Of a stretch of DNA of 64,000 bases, positions 1 to 8,776 are shown one piece after another. The notes beneath the pieces are model-generated. The model made no database searches. It saw only the letters and a list, made by a program, of their open reading frames with translations, and was not told where the DNA came from. The stretch covers positions 174,501 to 238,500 of the forward strand of contig NZ_FNWL01000003.1 in the NCBI RefSeq assembly GCF_900108095.1, in the 5' to 3' direction. The first letter of the stretch is position 1; the number at the start of each line of letters is the position of its first letter. This stretch comes from Natronorubrum sediminis (GTDB taxonomy: Archaea > Halobacteriota > Halobacteria > Halobacteriales > Natrialbaceae). A program made the position numbers and the translations under genes.

Positions 1-152
1 AGTTTGCCGTGATCCGGTCCTCGGTCGGCGTCGGCGAGCGTTTCGAACTGTGACGATTGGTTTTCGAGGCGTTCTTTCGTATCCTCGCCCGACGCAGCGT
101 CGGCTGCTTCTTCGAGTGTCGACGCAGCGTGCTCGAGGGTGGCTCGTGACAT
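1..152 (-). CDS. DUF7553 family protein, N-terminal part
   Basis: An ATG on the minus strand at 152 opens a frame that runs off the left edge, leaving about 50 residues. The peptide begins MSRATLEHAASTLEEAAD and ends at DRGPDHGKL. This resembles small haloarchaeal helical proteins I know as DUF7553, where an acidic helix is followed by a D-R-G-P-D-H-G segment. No function is known for the family. It is truncated only by the window edge. Confidence 0.6.
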   Translation of the reverse strand, partial: MSRATLEHAASTLEEAADAASGEDTKERLENQSSQFETLADADRGPDHGK

Positions 153-255
153 ACGATCCGATTCGCTCGTCGACGATAAAACAGTTTCACACCTGAAGGT
201 CACGCTGGTACACCCGGATGATGAACCGCCGGTATGTGCCGGCTCTCTCGGTGTC

Positions 256-1095
256 TCACTCGAGGCGTTCGATCCGACCCTCGAGCGAGCGGTCAGCGAC
301 CCCGTCGGCCGCCAATCCGGCGACCGTGTCGTGAAAATTCGTTCGATAACTCGCCGGTCCGGCGTACTCGCGTTCAGCGGCTCGCTCGCCCGCGATTCCG
401 AAGGCAAGCGTCGCGTGGATGGCGGCAGTCGTCGGATCCTCGAGTGCGCCCCGGAAGACGGCGACGGTCGCGCCGAGCATACACCCGGTGCCGACGACCG
501 CCGCGAGCATCTCGTGGCCGGCGCTGAGTCTGATCGCCCCGTCTGCGGTCGCGACGACGTCTTCGACGCCGCTGGCGACGACCGTCGTGTCGGTCGACTC
601 GGCGAGTGACTGCGCCGCCGTCTCGATCTCGTCGTACTCGCCGACCGATTCGACACCTCGCACCTCGGCGTCGACGCCCGCGAGCGCGCTGATCTCGCCG
701 TAGTTGCCCTTGATGACTGAGAAGCCGACGGTCTCGAGGAGCGACTCGGCGACCTCGCCTCGAGTCGGGGTCGAGCCGACGCCGACGGGGTCGAGGACGA
801 TCGGAATGTCGTGTTCGGCTGCGGTCTCCGCCGCATCGTGCATCGCCTCGACTTTCCCCTGGGGTACCTGGCCGGTGTTGAAGAGGATCGCGGCCGCACC
901 GGCGGCCATCTCGCCGGCGTCGCCGGGCGAGTCGGCCATCACCGGGAGCGCGTTCCAGTGAAGGGTGAGGTTCGCGACGTCGTTCATCGTCACGTCGTTC
1001 GTGAGGTGCTGGACGAGCGGTGAGGTTTCGTCGATCGCTCGCAGCGAGTCGCCGAGTTCGGCCTCGGTGACGCTCGAGGGAAGTGTGCTAGTCAT
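256..1095 (-). CDS. thiM: Hydroxyethylthiazole kinase ThiM
   Basis: This 279-residue protein phosphorylates 4-methyl-5-(2-hydroxyethyl)thiazole in thiamine salvage. It shows the family's early P-L-V-Q-H-L-T-N-D-V and N-D-V-A-N segment, the V-L-D-P-V-G-V-G strand and the GTGCMLGA anion-hole motif with the catalytic Cys. Length is normal for ThiM. The frame stays open upstream, but the ATG at 1095 begins MTSTLPSS right before family-like sequence and lies 10 bp after the thiE stop, so the two genes form a thiE-thiM operon making thiamine phosphate from the thiazole and pyrimidine branches. Confidence 0.93.
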   Translation of the reverse strand: MTSTLPSSVTEAELGDSLRAIDETSPLVQHLTNDVTMNDVANLTLHWNALPVMADSPGDAGEMAAGAAAILFNTGQVPQGKVEAMHDAAETAAEHDIPIVLDPVGVGSTPTRGEVAESLLETVGFSVIKGNYGEISALAGVDAEVRGVESVGEYDEIETAAQSLAESTDTTVVASGVEDVVATADGAIRLSAGHEMLAAVVGTGCMLGATVAVFRGALEDPTTAAIHATLAFGIAGERAAEREYAGPASYRTNFHDTVAGLAADGVADRSLEGRIERLE

Positions 1096-1105
1096 CGAAT
1101 CACAT

Positions 1106-1756
1106 TCAGTCCTCGACTGTCTTCGCCGTTTCGACCGCTTCAGCGAGTGCGGCCGTCGCTGCCGCCGGATCCGTGGCGGCCGTAATTTCGGAGATGACGG
1201 CGACCCCGGTGGCCCCCGACTCGACGACGGGGCCGGCGTTTTCGGCCGTGATTCCGCCGATTCCGACGACGGGAATCGAGACGCTGGCCACAATGTCGGC
1301 GACTCGCTCGGGGCCGACGCCGTCCTTCTCGGCGGCGACGTCCTTCGAGGTCGTGCCGTAGATCGTCCCGACCCCGAGGTAGTCCGCACCGGCTGCCTCG
1401 GCTTGCCGGGCCTCCTCGAGCGTCGAGGTCGAGCAGCCGACGACGGCGTCGGGACCGAGAAGATTGCGGACGGCGGCGACCGGGAGGTCCGATTGGCCGA
1501 CGTGGACGCCGTCGGCGTCGATCGCCCGTGCGATGTCGACCCGGTCGTTGATGATCAGGTCCACGCCCGCCTCGGCAGTCAGTTCGCGAAGTTCTCGCCC
1601 AAGTTCGTATCGGAATCGAGCGTCGGTGCCCTTTTCGCGGAGTTGAATCGCGTCGACGCCGCCGTCGATCGCCGCGCGAACGATCTCGAGGGTTGTCCGC
1701 CCCTCCGAGAGCGACGCGTCGGTCACGAGATAGGTGTGCCAGTTCGAGACAGTCAT
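1106..1756 (-). CDS. thiE: Thiamine-phosphate synthase ThiE
   Basis: This 216-residue TIM-barrel enzyme joins hydroxymethylpyrimidine diphosphate to thiazole phosphate. Diagnostic pieces are QLREKGTDAR (pyrimidine-phosphate site), GVHVGQSDLP, GCSTST, the YGTTSKDVA loop and the GIGGITAEN phosphate-binding loop near the C terminus. The ATG at 1756 gives MTVSNWHTYLVTD, the expected N terminus just before the first strand. It is the upstream gene of a two-gene operon with thiM. Confidence 0.94.
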   Translation of the reverse strand: MTVSNWHTYLVTDASLSEGRTTLEIVRAAIDGGVDAIQLREKGTDARFRYELGRELRELTAEAGVDLIINDRVDIARAIDADGVHVGQSDLPVAAVRNLLGPDAVVGCSTSTLEEARQAEAAGADYLGVGTIYGTTSKDVAAEKDGVGPERVADIVASVSIPVVGIGGITAENAGPVVESGATGVAVISEITAATDPAAATAALAEAVETAKTVED

Positions 1757-1839
1757 ATCGGTGCCTCTGTCCGCCGAGATAAAAGAGACGATGGTCCAGG
1801 TTCGAACCCGATAGACGCCCGATCGTTTCTCGAACTGCG

Positions 1840-2586
1840 TCACTCGAGCGCCGAGGTGGGGCGAGTCTCCGCGTCGAGAGCGCCGTGTTTCTCGACGATA
1901 GATCGTGGAATGTCTTCGAGTGCGTTGAGTTCGCGTTCGAAGAACTCGCGATTGGCACGCATCGTCTCCTCGTCCCACTCCCACCACTCGAGGGCGAGAA
2001 GCGCCTCTCTGACTCCGTCCGGGAATCGCCAGTTGATGCGTTCGGCTGGAACGCCAGCGACGACGGCGTACGGTTCCACGTCGCTGGTGACGACCGATCC
2101 AGCGCCAATGACCGCGCCGTCGCCGACCGTAACGCCGGAGAGTATCGTCGCTCCGGTGCCGATCCAGACGTCGTTTCCGACCGTGATCGGGCCCTCCGCG
2201 GTCGGGGGTAAGTCGCTGTCGAGAACCTCGTCGTAGAATCGAATCTGCATCGACGGCTGACTCATCCGGTGGTTCGTCTGTTGAAACGTCGACTCCCTGG
2301 CTATCGCACAGTACTTCCCGATCTCGACGTCTCCAATGAGATCGCAATTCGGCTCGAGGTTCGTCCGCTTTTTGACGGTGACGTCGCCCCCGAGTACACA
2401 CCCTCTGCTCAGGCGCGTCTGTGGCTCGAGTGTGACTTCTCCGCGGAGTAGACACCCCATCGAGATTCGTGCCGACGGGGCGATATCGAGTGTAACCGAC
2501 TCGGCGTAGCGATTGAGCAGTTCGTGTGTTGGAGGCGGGTATCCGAGTAGCGACACCGATCGTTCCACGAGCATGCCGAGGGACAT
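1840..2586 (-). CDS. Hexapeptide-repeat acyltransferase (maltose/galactoside O-acetyltransferase-like)
   Basis: This 248-residue protein has the imperfect hexapeptide repeats of a left-handed beta-helix acyltransferase, from about residue 35 (IAPSARISMGCLLRGEVTL) to about residue 175. The C-terminal block GPITVGNDVWIGTGATILSG followed by GAVIGAGSVVTSDVEPYAVVAGVPA is the classic CatB/LacA-type active-site and acetyl-CoA region. The substrate cannot be told; a sugar or polysaccharide intermediate is usual. An AT-rich box lies about 25-30 bp upstream of the ATG. The gene stands alone, divergent from nothing obvious. Confidence 0.85.
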   Translation of the reverse strand: MSLGMLVERSVSLLGYPPPTHELLNRYAESVTLDIAPSARISMGCLLRGEVTLEPQTRLSRGCVLGGDVTVKKRTNLEPNCDLIGDVEIGKYCAIARESTFQQTNHRMSQPSMQIRFYDEVLDSDLPPTAEGPITVGNDVWIGTGATILSGVTVGDGAVIGAGSVVTSDVEPYAVVAGVPAERINWRFPDGVREALLALEWWEWDEETMRANREFFERELNALEDIPRSIVEKHGALDAETRPTSALE

Positions 2587-2802
2587 ATCGCATGGACGAC
2601 GAGTAGATAAATATCACTTGTCCACCTTTGTTGAACACTTTTCAAAAAGAGGGGTTCAACCGGCACGATAATTGTTCAGAGAGACATAAACCGCCTGTCC
2701 GATGAGATGTGGAGATGTCGTTGAACTGCTCCTCACTGACACCGACGTCCCGACGTTCGCCTCGTGATTTTCCTCCCACCAACTCACGGTCTACTCTGTC
2801 AC

Positions 2803-3423
2803 TCACTCGCTCGCATGTGCGTCTTCCTCGAGGACGCGCTCACCCGCTCGGACCAGCGACCGCCCATCGTCGGATTCGCGAACGGACGAGAACGGTCGGA
2901 TCGGCGTCGGTTCGTCGGCCTTTTCAGTGAGTTGTCGACGCCACCAGGCGACGTCGTACCACTCGTCTTCGATGTAGCCCATCGCGGGGAAATCGACGAC
3001 GCGATCGAAGTCCAGTCGCTCGTGGAAGCGTTCCGTCTCGGGGTTCGGAACCGTCGTCACCGCGTACGCGTCGCAGACGCCTTGGCGCTCGAGCACCGCG
3101 AACAGAGACTCGTAGAGCGCTCGACCGACGCCCGTCCGCCGCGTCGATTCGTCGACGTACACCGAGAGTTCTACCGTCCACTGGTACGCTCGGCGCTTTC
3201 GCAGTCGACTCGCGTAGGCGTAACCGACGACGTCCTCCTCGAGTTCACAGACGAGCCAGGGGTAGGTCTCGAGGGTCGACTCGATGCGCTCGGCCATCTC
3301 AGCTTCGGTCGGTGGGGTCTCCTCAAAGGTGACTGGTGAGGATTCACAAAATGGTGCGTAGATGTCACGGACATCGTTCGCGTCCGCCGGTCGTGCGATC
3401 CGAATCCGGGGATCGGCGTTCAT
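2803..3423 (-). CDS. GNAT N-acetyltransferase, phosphinothricin acetyltransferase-like
   Basis: This 206-residue GNAT protein resembles the phosphinothricin/arsinothricin acetyltransferase branch. It starts with I-R-I-A-R-P-A-D-A-N-D-V, has YAPFCESSPVTFEE, and the acetyl-CoA loop R-R-T-G-V-G-R-A-L-Y-E-S, then VPNPETERFHERLDF. The family transfers acetyl from acetyl-CoA to a free amine, often of a toxic amino acid or methionine sulfone; the actual substrate here is unknown. I start at the ATG at 3423, since upstream sequence in frame does not look coding. Confidence 0.85.
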   Translation of the reverse strand: MNADPRIRIARPADANDVRDIYAPFCESSPVTFEETPPTEAEMAERIESTLETYPWLVCELEEDVVGYAYASRLRKRRAYQWTVELSVYVDESTRRTGVGRALYESLFAVLERQGVCDAYAVTTVPNPETERFHERLDFDRVVDFPAMGYIEDEWYDVAWWRRQLTEKADEPTPIRPFSSVRESDDGRSLVRAGERVLEEDAHASE

Positions 3424-3494
3424 ACTCGAGCGTTCTCCTGAGTCGTGATAAGCGCGCGGGAACGCTCGGATACGAGTTGACCGACGGTCCACGA

Positions 3495-4547
3495 TTACTC
3501 GGATACCCGTGCTCGAATCCACCGTCGGGCCCGACCGGCGTACTCTTGCCCGCCAGCGTACCCTCGCCGCCACGTCGTCGGTCGAAGCAGATATCGGATG
3601 CCGAGTCCGGCCATCGTTACCCAAAAGACGAGTGCCCGCCAGACTCGAGTCGCCCGTTCGGAGCGACGCAAGACGGGAATTGTCACGAATATACCACAGG
3701 CGATTCCGAGTGCAGCGCCGATAGCAGGCACCGAAAGCGGGTGGAATACCTCAAGTGCACTCGCCAATAGTGCGAACGCACAGGCTGCGAGTCCGCCGGT
3801 GAGTACGAGTGGACGAACTGCAGTGGTCGGTTGCTCTGCAACTGCGAGGGCCCGTCCGAAACTGATCAGTTGCCATCCCCCGAACGTTCCGAGTGCGGCT
3901 CCGAGTAACAAGACGGCGTCTGGATCGGCGCTGCTGGCAACGACTGCGAGTCCACTCGAGACGATTGACACGGAGAACGTGATGGTTGCGTGTCCGTTCT
4001 CGACTCGAGTGAACACCCACTCGAGAAGCGCGAGGAACGCCAATCCGACGGCGATTCCGACGACGATATCGACCAGATAGTGAACGCCGAGTGCGACGCG
4101 CGAGAGGCCGACGAGCGTGATGATCGCTGTGGCACCGATCAGTCGCTGACGCGACGTTCCGATCGACAGTCGGCGGGCGAGACTGACGTAGACGATGGTC
4201 GTCATGAGCGCGTGCCCGCTCGGGAAGCCGTAGCCACTGGCCATCGCCGTCCCCTCGTACACCGGCTGGATCAGGCCGGGAAGCGCCTCGAGCGCCACGA
4301 GCGGCTGCCCGGGCCGTGGGAGTGCAAAGACGTGTTTCAGCGCCGTAATCACCGACAGTCCGGCTATCGTAAGGCCGATGATAATCGCGCTGTCTTCGCG
4401 GTTGTCCGCGGACAGCCAGTACAATGTGCCCACGAGTATGGCGAGAAACCAGACATCGCCGAGTTGTGTAACGAGTGCAACGAGGACGGCCGCCCACTCC
4501 GGAACGAGTTCCTGTATGGGTTCGAACTCCCCGATACCTCTGGACAT
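3495..4547 (-). CDS. PAP2-family membrane phosphatase
   Basis: A 350-residue polytopic membrane protein with the three phosphatase motifs of the PAP2 superfamily: K71-x6-RP, PSGH at 109-112 and SR149-150 to H156 and D160. The catalytic histidines are intact. Hydrophobic segments continue after the catalytic core to about residue 310, and the C terminus is basic. Such enzymes remove phosphate from lipid or polyprenyl phosphates, probably at the outer membrane face. A paralogue with the same opening (PEW..., GDVW) lies at 30928-31893. Confidence 0.88.
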   Translation of the reverse strand: MSRGIGEFEPIQELVPEWAAVLVALVTQLGDVWFLAILVGTLYWLSADNREDSAIIIGLTIAGLSVITALKHVFALPRPGQPLVALEALPGLIQPVYEGTAMASGYGFPSGHALMTTIVYVSLARRLSIGTSRQRLIGATAIITLVGLSRVALGVHYLVDIVVGIAVGLAFLALLEWVFTRVENGHATITFSVSIVSSGLAVVASSADPDAVLLLGAALGTFGGWQLISFGRALAVAEQPTTAVRPLVLTGGLAACAFALLASALEVFHPLSVPAIGAALGIACGIFVTIPVLRRSERATRVWRALVFWVTMAGLGIRYLLRPTTWRRGYAGGQEYAGRARRWIRARVSE

Positions 4548-4623
4548 ACCGGTCCCTACGGTGAACGGCCACTAATCGGTATCGTATCGACATACCCCGC
4601 ACACCTCTAGCAGCCACTGTAAG

Positions 4624-4680
4624 TCAGTGCACACCTAATCGCTAGGCAGTTCGGCGATCAGTGTGTGATCCGTTTCAGTT
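4624..4680 (-). repeat. 57-bp dispersed repeat, copy A
   Basis: On the minus strand this begins AACTGAAACGGATCACAC and ends GATTAGGTGTGCACTGA with 22 bp between. A second copy of exactly 57 bp, with the same end boxes, lies on the plus strand at 13524-13580. The two end boxes hold CACAC and GTGTG, which could pair as a stem. It sits between the PAP2 gene and the next CDS, outside any gene. Confidence 0.75.
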
Positions 4681-4784
4681 GATACTATCGTGAGTGCGAA
4701 CGGCGTCGCGATGGCGAGTGCACCAGTGGGTTCGCCACCGGTACGCCATCACTTCTTTTCCCTCAGGTCGACGTTGTGGACGGC

Positions 4785-5225
4785 ATGGACGATCGCTCAC
4801 AGCAACTGATGGAACTCGACGACAACGAAGCGAACGCGCTCGCAGAGCGGGCGCTCGAGTCTGAGTACGTCGACCGACTCGAGACGTTCCTCGTCGACGA
4901 ACGCGGCGTCGACGTTCCGACCGAGGACACCCGCGCGTTCGAACGAAGTGACGGCCTGCAGGTCGTCTCCGTTTCAGCAGACTCGAGCGTCGAGGACAGG
5001 CCAGCAGTCGCGATGACGGTCCACTTCGAAGACGGCGACGTCGTGCAGGCGACAACCGAGCGTCACGACCCCGTTGCCGAGGGAACCGTCGAACTTGCGT
5101 TCCCGAGCGAACTCGCCCCCGATCCGGAAGCGGCGGTAACCGACATCCTCGAGCCGGATGGGCAATCCGTGACCGTCACGGTCGACGAGGTGGACGACGT
5201 CACAGTGTACCTGATAACGCTGTAG
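4785..5225 (+). CDS. Conserved-looking acidic protein of unknown function
   Basis: I do not recognise this 146-residue protein. Codon use is fully haloarchaeal and it is rich in Asp and Glu. The first half looks helical (QQLMELDDNEANALAERAL); the second half is a run of short strands (AVAMTVHFEDGDVV, SVTVTVDEVDDVTVYLITL) suggesting a small beta-rich domain. No membrane segment, signal peptide or cysteine is seen. A GTG at 4776 is an alternative start, three codons earlier. Confidence 0.7.
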   Translation: MDDRSQQLMELDDNEANALAERALESEYVDRLETFLVDERGVDVPTEDTRAFERSDGLQVVSVSADSSVEDRPAVAMTVHFEDGDVVQATTERHDPVAEGTVELAFPSELAPDPEAAVTDILEPDGQSVTVTVDEVDDVTVYLITL

Positions 5226-5301
5226 CGAAAGCGGGTAAACTCGAGTACGTGCGTCGAAAAGAGCGCACAACAGCGAAAATCGCTCGGCAACCCGAACCCG
5301 T

Positions 5302-7101
5302 TCAGTGACCCTGATCGTGCGGGTTCAGTGCCGTCCCGTAGCGCTCGGCGTGATCCGTGTAGTCGATGAATCGCGGTGCGTCGGGATCGAACGGTCGCTC
5401 GAGACTCTCGAAGGCCTTCTTCTTGTCCCAGCCCTGGAGCTTGCCGACCGCCGACTTGTCTTCGAGGTCGTGGTAGTCGAGTTTCGGCTCGGTGAGCTCC
5501 CACGCCTTCACGCCCTGTTCGGTTCGGAGGATGACGCTCGAGTACTCGTCGGAGCTCCCGACGGAGCCGACGGTGATGTCCGAACAGAAGCCGGTGAAGT
5601 CCGCACACTCGTCACAGCCTTTGAGTGCGGCGTCGTGGAAGTTCTCGACGTCTTCCTCGACGATCATGTTCCCGTCGTGGTCGTAGACCATCATCTTGCC
5701 GTGGAGGACGTCCATCTTGCCGATTTCGTCGGGTGAGATGTTGCGTTTTTCCTCCAACTGCTCGCCCATGAGGCTGTAGTAGTTGAAGTTCTTCGTACAC
5801 ATGAGCGAGATGGTGTAGTCGACGGCTCGGATGCCCTCGTTCTGGGCCTGATAGTCCCACTCGAAGTCCTGCAGGGCGCGGATGCCTTCGATCTCACACG
5901 GCGTGCCGACTAAGGCGAGCGAGAGGTCGTCCCAGTCCTTGTCGGGGAGCTTGTGCTCCCACTGTTTCAGGTCGAGGTTGCCGAGTGCGAGCGTCTGGTT
6001 GTAGACCGTCCCCGCGTTCTCGATGAGCTCCTGTTCCGTAGTCGCGAGGAAGCTCTCGGCCTTCCAGGCCTCTTCGTCGCTCTCGGTCGCGATCAGCGCG
6101 CCGTCGATTTCGCCTTCCTCGAGCAGGGTCGCGAGGATACCGGTGACGACGCCGCCGTCTTGTGCGCTGTCGGTCCAGTCGTCGTCGACCTTCGCCGAGA
6201 ACTCCGTAATCGGGTCGCCAGCACCCTTGACGTTGTCCTCGCCGCCGGTGATCTTCCACTGGCGTTCATAGCGCATGCCGCCGCGGGGACAGAAGTCCCA
6301 ACAGAGCGAACAGCCGGTACACATCTTGACGAGTTCCGGCAGGTCGTCCTCGCCGACGCCGATGGAGTCGGAGGGACAGGCGGCAACACAGGTCCCACAC
6401 TGGATACACCGGCCCTCGTCGATGACGGCCTCGTCCAGTTCCATGAACCAGGTCTTCTCGTCGGGCGTCTCGATATCGTTCATCTCCGAGCGAATCGAGT
6501 AGTCGGGCGTCTCGAGGTCGACGCCATCTGGCACGCCGACGCGCGTATCCGGCGAGTCGTCGTAGACGTCCTGACTGACGTTTTCAGCGGGTTCGGTGAA
6601 TTCGAGATCGCCGAGTTCGCCCATCTCGTCGACGTTCGCCACACCCGCCCCGTCCGTCGCGACGCGCTGGTCCTGTGAGTGTGACGACGCGTCCTGCTCT
6701 TGTGGCGACGAATCCGCGGTCTTCTCGCCGCACGAGCAGGTGTTCGGCGAGCAACTGCCGCCGCTGGCGTCGTCCGCGCCAGTCTGAACTGCGCCCGCTC
6801 GAGCGTGATCCGTTCCCTCGCGGGACCGCGGCGCGGCGCTGCCCGATTCAGGGAACATGACGGCTTCGTCGTCGTCCGTCTGGGACTCGGGAACACCGGG
6901 GAACGTCCGTTCGTCCTCGCGGCTCGCGGCTTCGCCGTCTTCTCGCGGGCTTCGCCCGCTCGAACGGTCCGCGGAGCTTCGCTCCGCGCTACTCACTTCA
7001 TTCGAGGACTCACTGCGTTCGTCCTCGTAGCTCGCGTGTCGCTCCGCTTCCGCTCGCGTCTCTGAGAACTCGCTTCGCTCGTTCTCATTGTCAATCCCCA
7101 T
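5302..7101 (-). CDS. F420H2 dehydrogenase / hydrogenase beta-subunit-like iron-sulfur flavoprotein
   Basis: This 599-residue protein has three parts. Residues 1-~190 are low-complexity, acidic and Ser-rich, with a Cys cluster CSPNTCSCGEK. Residues 232-271 hold two [4Fe-4S] ferredoxin motifs, C232/235/238/242 and C261/264/267/271. The rest is the FrhB/FdhB fold: GGVVTGILATLLEEGEIDGA, ALVGTPCEIEGIRAL, and GCDECADFTGFCSDITVGSV. This layout is that of FpoF and of the N-terminal half of methanogen Fsr, which take electrons from F420H2 through FAD to Fe-S clusters. Its ATG lies 11 bp inside the end of the upstream siroheme reductase gene, which argues for translational coupling and a shared enzyme. 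F420 use is inferred, not shown. Confidence 0.85.
   Translation of the reverse strand: MGIDNENERSEFSETRAEAERHASYEDERSESSNEVSSAERSSADRSSGRSPREDGEAASREDERTFPGVPESQTDDDEAVMFPESGSAAPRSREGTDHARAGAVQTGADDASGGSCSPNTCSCGEKTADSSPQEQDASSHSQDQRVATDGAGVANVDEMGELGDLEFTEPAENVSQDVYDDSPDTRVGVPDGVDLETPDYSIRSEMNDIETPDEKTWFMELDEAVIDEGRCIQCGTCVAACPSDSIGVGEDDLPELVKMCTGCSLCWDFCPRGGMRYERQWKITGGEDNVKGAGDPITEFSAKVDDDWTDSAQDGGVVTGILATLLEEGEIDGALIATESDEEAWKAESFLATTEQELIENAGTVYNQTLALGNLDLKQWEHKLPDKDWDDLSLALVGTPCEIEGIRALQDFEWDYQAQNEGIRAVDYTISLMCTKNFNYYSLMGEQLEEKRNISPDEIGKMDVLHGKMMVYDHDGNMIVEEDVENFHDAALKGCDECADFTGFCSDITVGSVGSSDEYSSVILRTEQGVKAWELTEPKLDYHDLEDKSAVGKLQGWDKKKAFESLERPFDPDAPRFIDYTDHAERYGTALNPHDQGH
6926..7086. 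repeat. Cluster of small perfect palindromes inside a coding region
   Basis: Several inverted repeats lie next to each other in the 5' part of the iron-sulfur flavoprotein gene. Examples are GCGGGC-TTC-GCCCGC at 6945-6959, GCGGAGC-TTC-GCTCCGC at 6971-6987, CGAGGAC with an 11-nt loop and GTCCTCG at 7003-7027, and GAGAAC with an 11-nt loop and GTTCTC at 7064-7086. Read on the minus strand the 11-nt loops are GAACGCAGTGA and GAGCGAAGCGA. They encode the disordered, Ser/Glu-rich N terminus. Confidence 0.75.
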
Positions 7102-8776
7102 GGGCAACACCTCCAGCAACCGGGGCCTCTGCCCCTTGCATGATTGTGCGGAGTCGTCCGTTGTCGACGCGGCGACACCACTCGTAGAACTCCTCGCCGT
7201 CGTGGCGGTCGGCGTTGTAGGCCTCGAACAACTGCTCTAAGGCCGGAATCACGGAATCGGCGGGAACGGCGCTCTCGATCCAATCGAGGAACTCGTTGTC
7301 CGCGCCGAGTGAACCACCGAGGCCGAAGTCCATGCCTTCGACGATGTCGGACTCGCCGTCTTCGTCGATTTTGACGGTCTCGCCACGGAAGCCGATGTCC
7401 GCGATCTGGGGCTGCGCACAGGAGGCGGAGCAGCCGGACATGTGCATTCGGATGGCCTCGATATCGTCGGGGACGTCGATGCGCTCGTCGAGTTCGCGAG
7501 CCCAGCGCTTGGTTCGCTTTTTGGTCTCGATGATCGCGTAGTTACAGAACTCGCTGCCGGTACAGCCGACGGCACCGCGGGAGAACGCGCCGGGATCGGG
7601 CTGGTAGTCCGCGGCGAACGGCTCCGCGAGGAGGTCCTCGACGTTCTCCTCGGGGATGTGGCTGATGAGGAAGTTCTGGTCGGTCGCGAGGCGCACGGAG
7701 GCGTCCTCTGTGCCGTACTTTTTGGCCGCGCGAGCGGCTTCGGCGAACTCGGTGCCGCCCATTCGGCCGGCGACGACGTTGAAGCCGACGTACTGCAGCC
7801 CCTCCTGTTTCTGATCGTGGACGCCGACGTGGTCGTCCTGATAGCCGACGGTCAGGTTCTGACCCGCAGTCGGGAACTCGAGGCTAGTTCGGTCGCGGAT
7901 CGCTTCCTCGAACTTCTCGGGGCCGAGTTGCTCGACGAGGTATCGCATGCGGCAGACGCCGCGGTTGTTTCGGTCGCCGATCTCTTTAAACGTCTGTGCG
8001 ACGGCGCGACAGAACTCGACGGCGTGTTCTGGCTCGATGAAGAGGTCGAGTTCAGAGCCCATTCGCGGGCCGTCAGAGAGGCCGCCACCGACGCGAGCGT
8101 GGAAGCCGTAACGATGCTCTCCCTCGAGTTCTTTCTTCGCGGGGACGAGTCCGATGTCGTTGATCTGAGACTGCGCGCAGTCGTGGGCACAGCCCGTGAT
8201 CGTGAGCTTGAACTTCCGCGGAAGGTTCGCGTACTCGCGGTTGCCCGTGAAGAACTCGGAGACGGCGTCGACGACCGGCTGGGCGTTGAAACACTCGTGG
8301 TCGTCGAGACCGGCAGCGGGACAGCCGAGAACGTTCCGGGCGGAGTCGCCACAGCCTTGGACCGTCGTCAGGCCGACTTCGTCGTATCGATCCCACATTT
8401 CGGGCACGTCCTCGACGCGAATCCAGTGTTTCTGGATGTCCTGACGGGTCGTGATGTCGAGGTAGGCGTCACCCCACAGTTCGTTTTGCTCTTCCCCGCC
8501 GTACTCCTCGGGTGCGACGGCGAGGTCGTCGGTCACTTCGCCGATAACCTCGGCCTGTTCGGGCGTGAGCTTTCCGCCCGGAACCTTCGTCCGGATCATG
8601 AAGTACCCCTCCTGTTTCTGGGCGTACATGCCGGCCCACTTCAAGCGCTCCCACTCGCCGTCACCGGCTCGCTCTTCGATTTCTTCGAAGGAGAGTCCGT
8701 CTTCTGCGTACTCGTAGACGTCGTCGATCACGTCGAGGGGATGTTTGTTCTGTTTGTACTGCTCCGTCGTATTCAT
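7091..8776 (-). CDS. nirA: Ferredoxin-type nitrite/sulfite reductase (siroheme, [4Fe-4S])
   Basis: A 561-residue assimilatory siroheme reductase. It has two ferredoxin-like half domains and two siroheme/iron-sulfur halves: TGCAHDCAQSQINDIG in the first, and the true cluster ligands C405-x5-C411 (GCTGSEFC) and C449-x3-C453 (MSGCSASCAQPQIADIG) in the second. The family reduces nitrite to ammonia or sulfite to sulfide with six electrons; sequence alone does not decide which. The next gene downstream overlaps it by 11 bp and encodes a likely electron donor. I chose the ATG at 8776 (MNTTEQYKQNKHPLDVIDD), which matches family starts; the open frame upstream looks non-coding. Confidence 0.92.
   Translation of the reverse strand: MNTTEQYKQNKHPLDVIDDVYEYAEDGLSFEEIEERAGDGEWERLKWAGMYAQKQEGYFMIRTKVPGGKLTPEQAEVIGEVTDDLAVAPEEYGGEEQNELWGDAYLDITTRQDIQKHWIRVEDVPEMWDRYDEVGLTTVQGCGDSARNVLGCPAAGLDDHECFNAQPVVDAVSEFFTGNREYANLPRKFKLTITGCAHDCAQSQINDIGLVPAKKELEGEHRYGFHARVGGGLSDGPRMGSELDLFIEPEHAVEFCRAVAQTFKEIGDRNNRGVCRMRYLVEQLGPEKFEEAIRDRTSLEFPTAGQNLTVGYQDDHVGVHDQKQEGLQYVGFNVVAGRMGGTEFAEAARAAKKYGTEDASVRLATDQNFLISHIPEENVEDLLAEPFAADYQPDPGAFSRGAVGCTGSEFCNYAIIETKKRTKRWARELDERIDVPDDIEAIRMHMSGCSASCAQPQIADIGFRGETVKIDEDGESDIVEGMDFGLGGSLGADNEFLDWIESAVPADSVIPALEQLFEAYNADRHDGEEFYEWCRRVDNGRLRTIMQGAEAPVAGGVAHGD

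Noticed and set aside
965-2236. 423-residue plus-strand open frame over thiE/thiM
   Set aside because: It crosses three real minus-strand genes and has non-haloarchaeal composition of a shadow frame.
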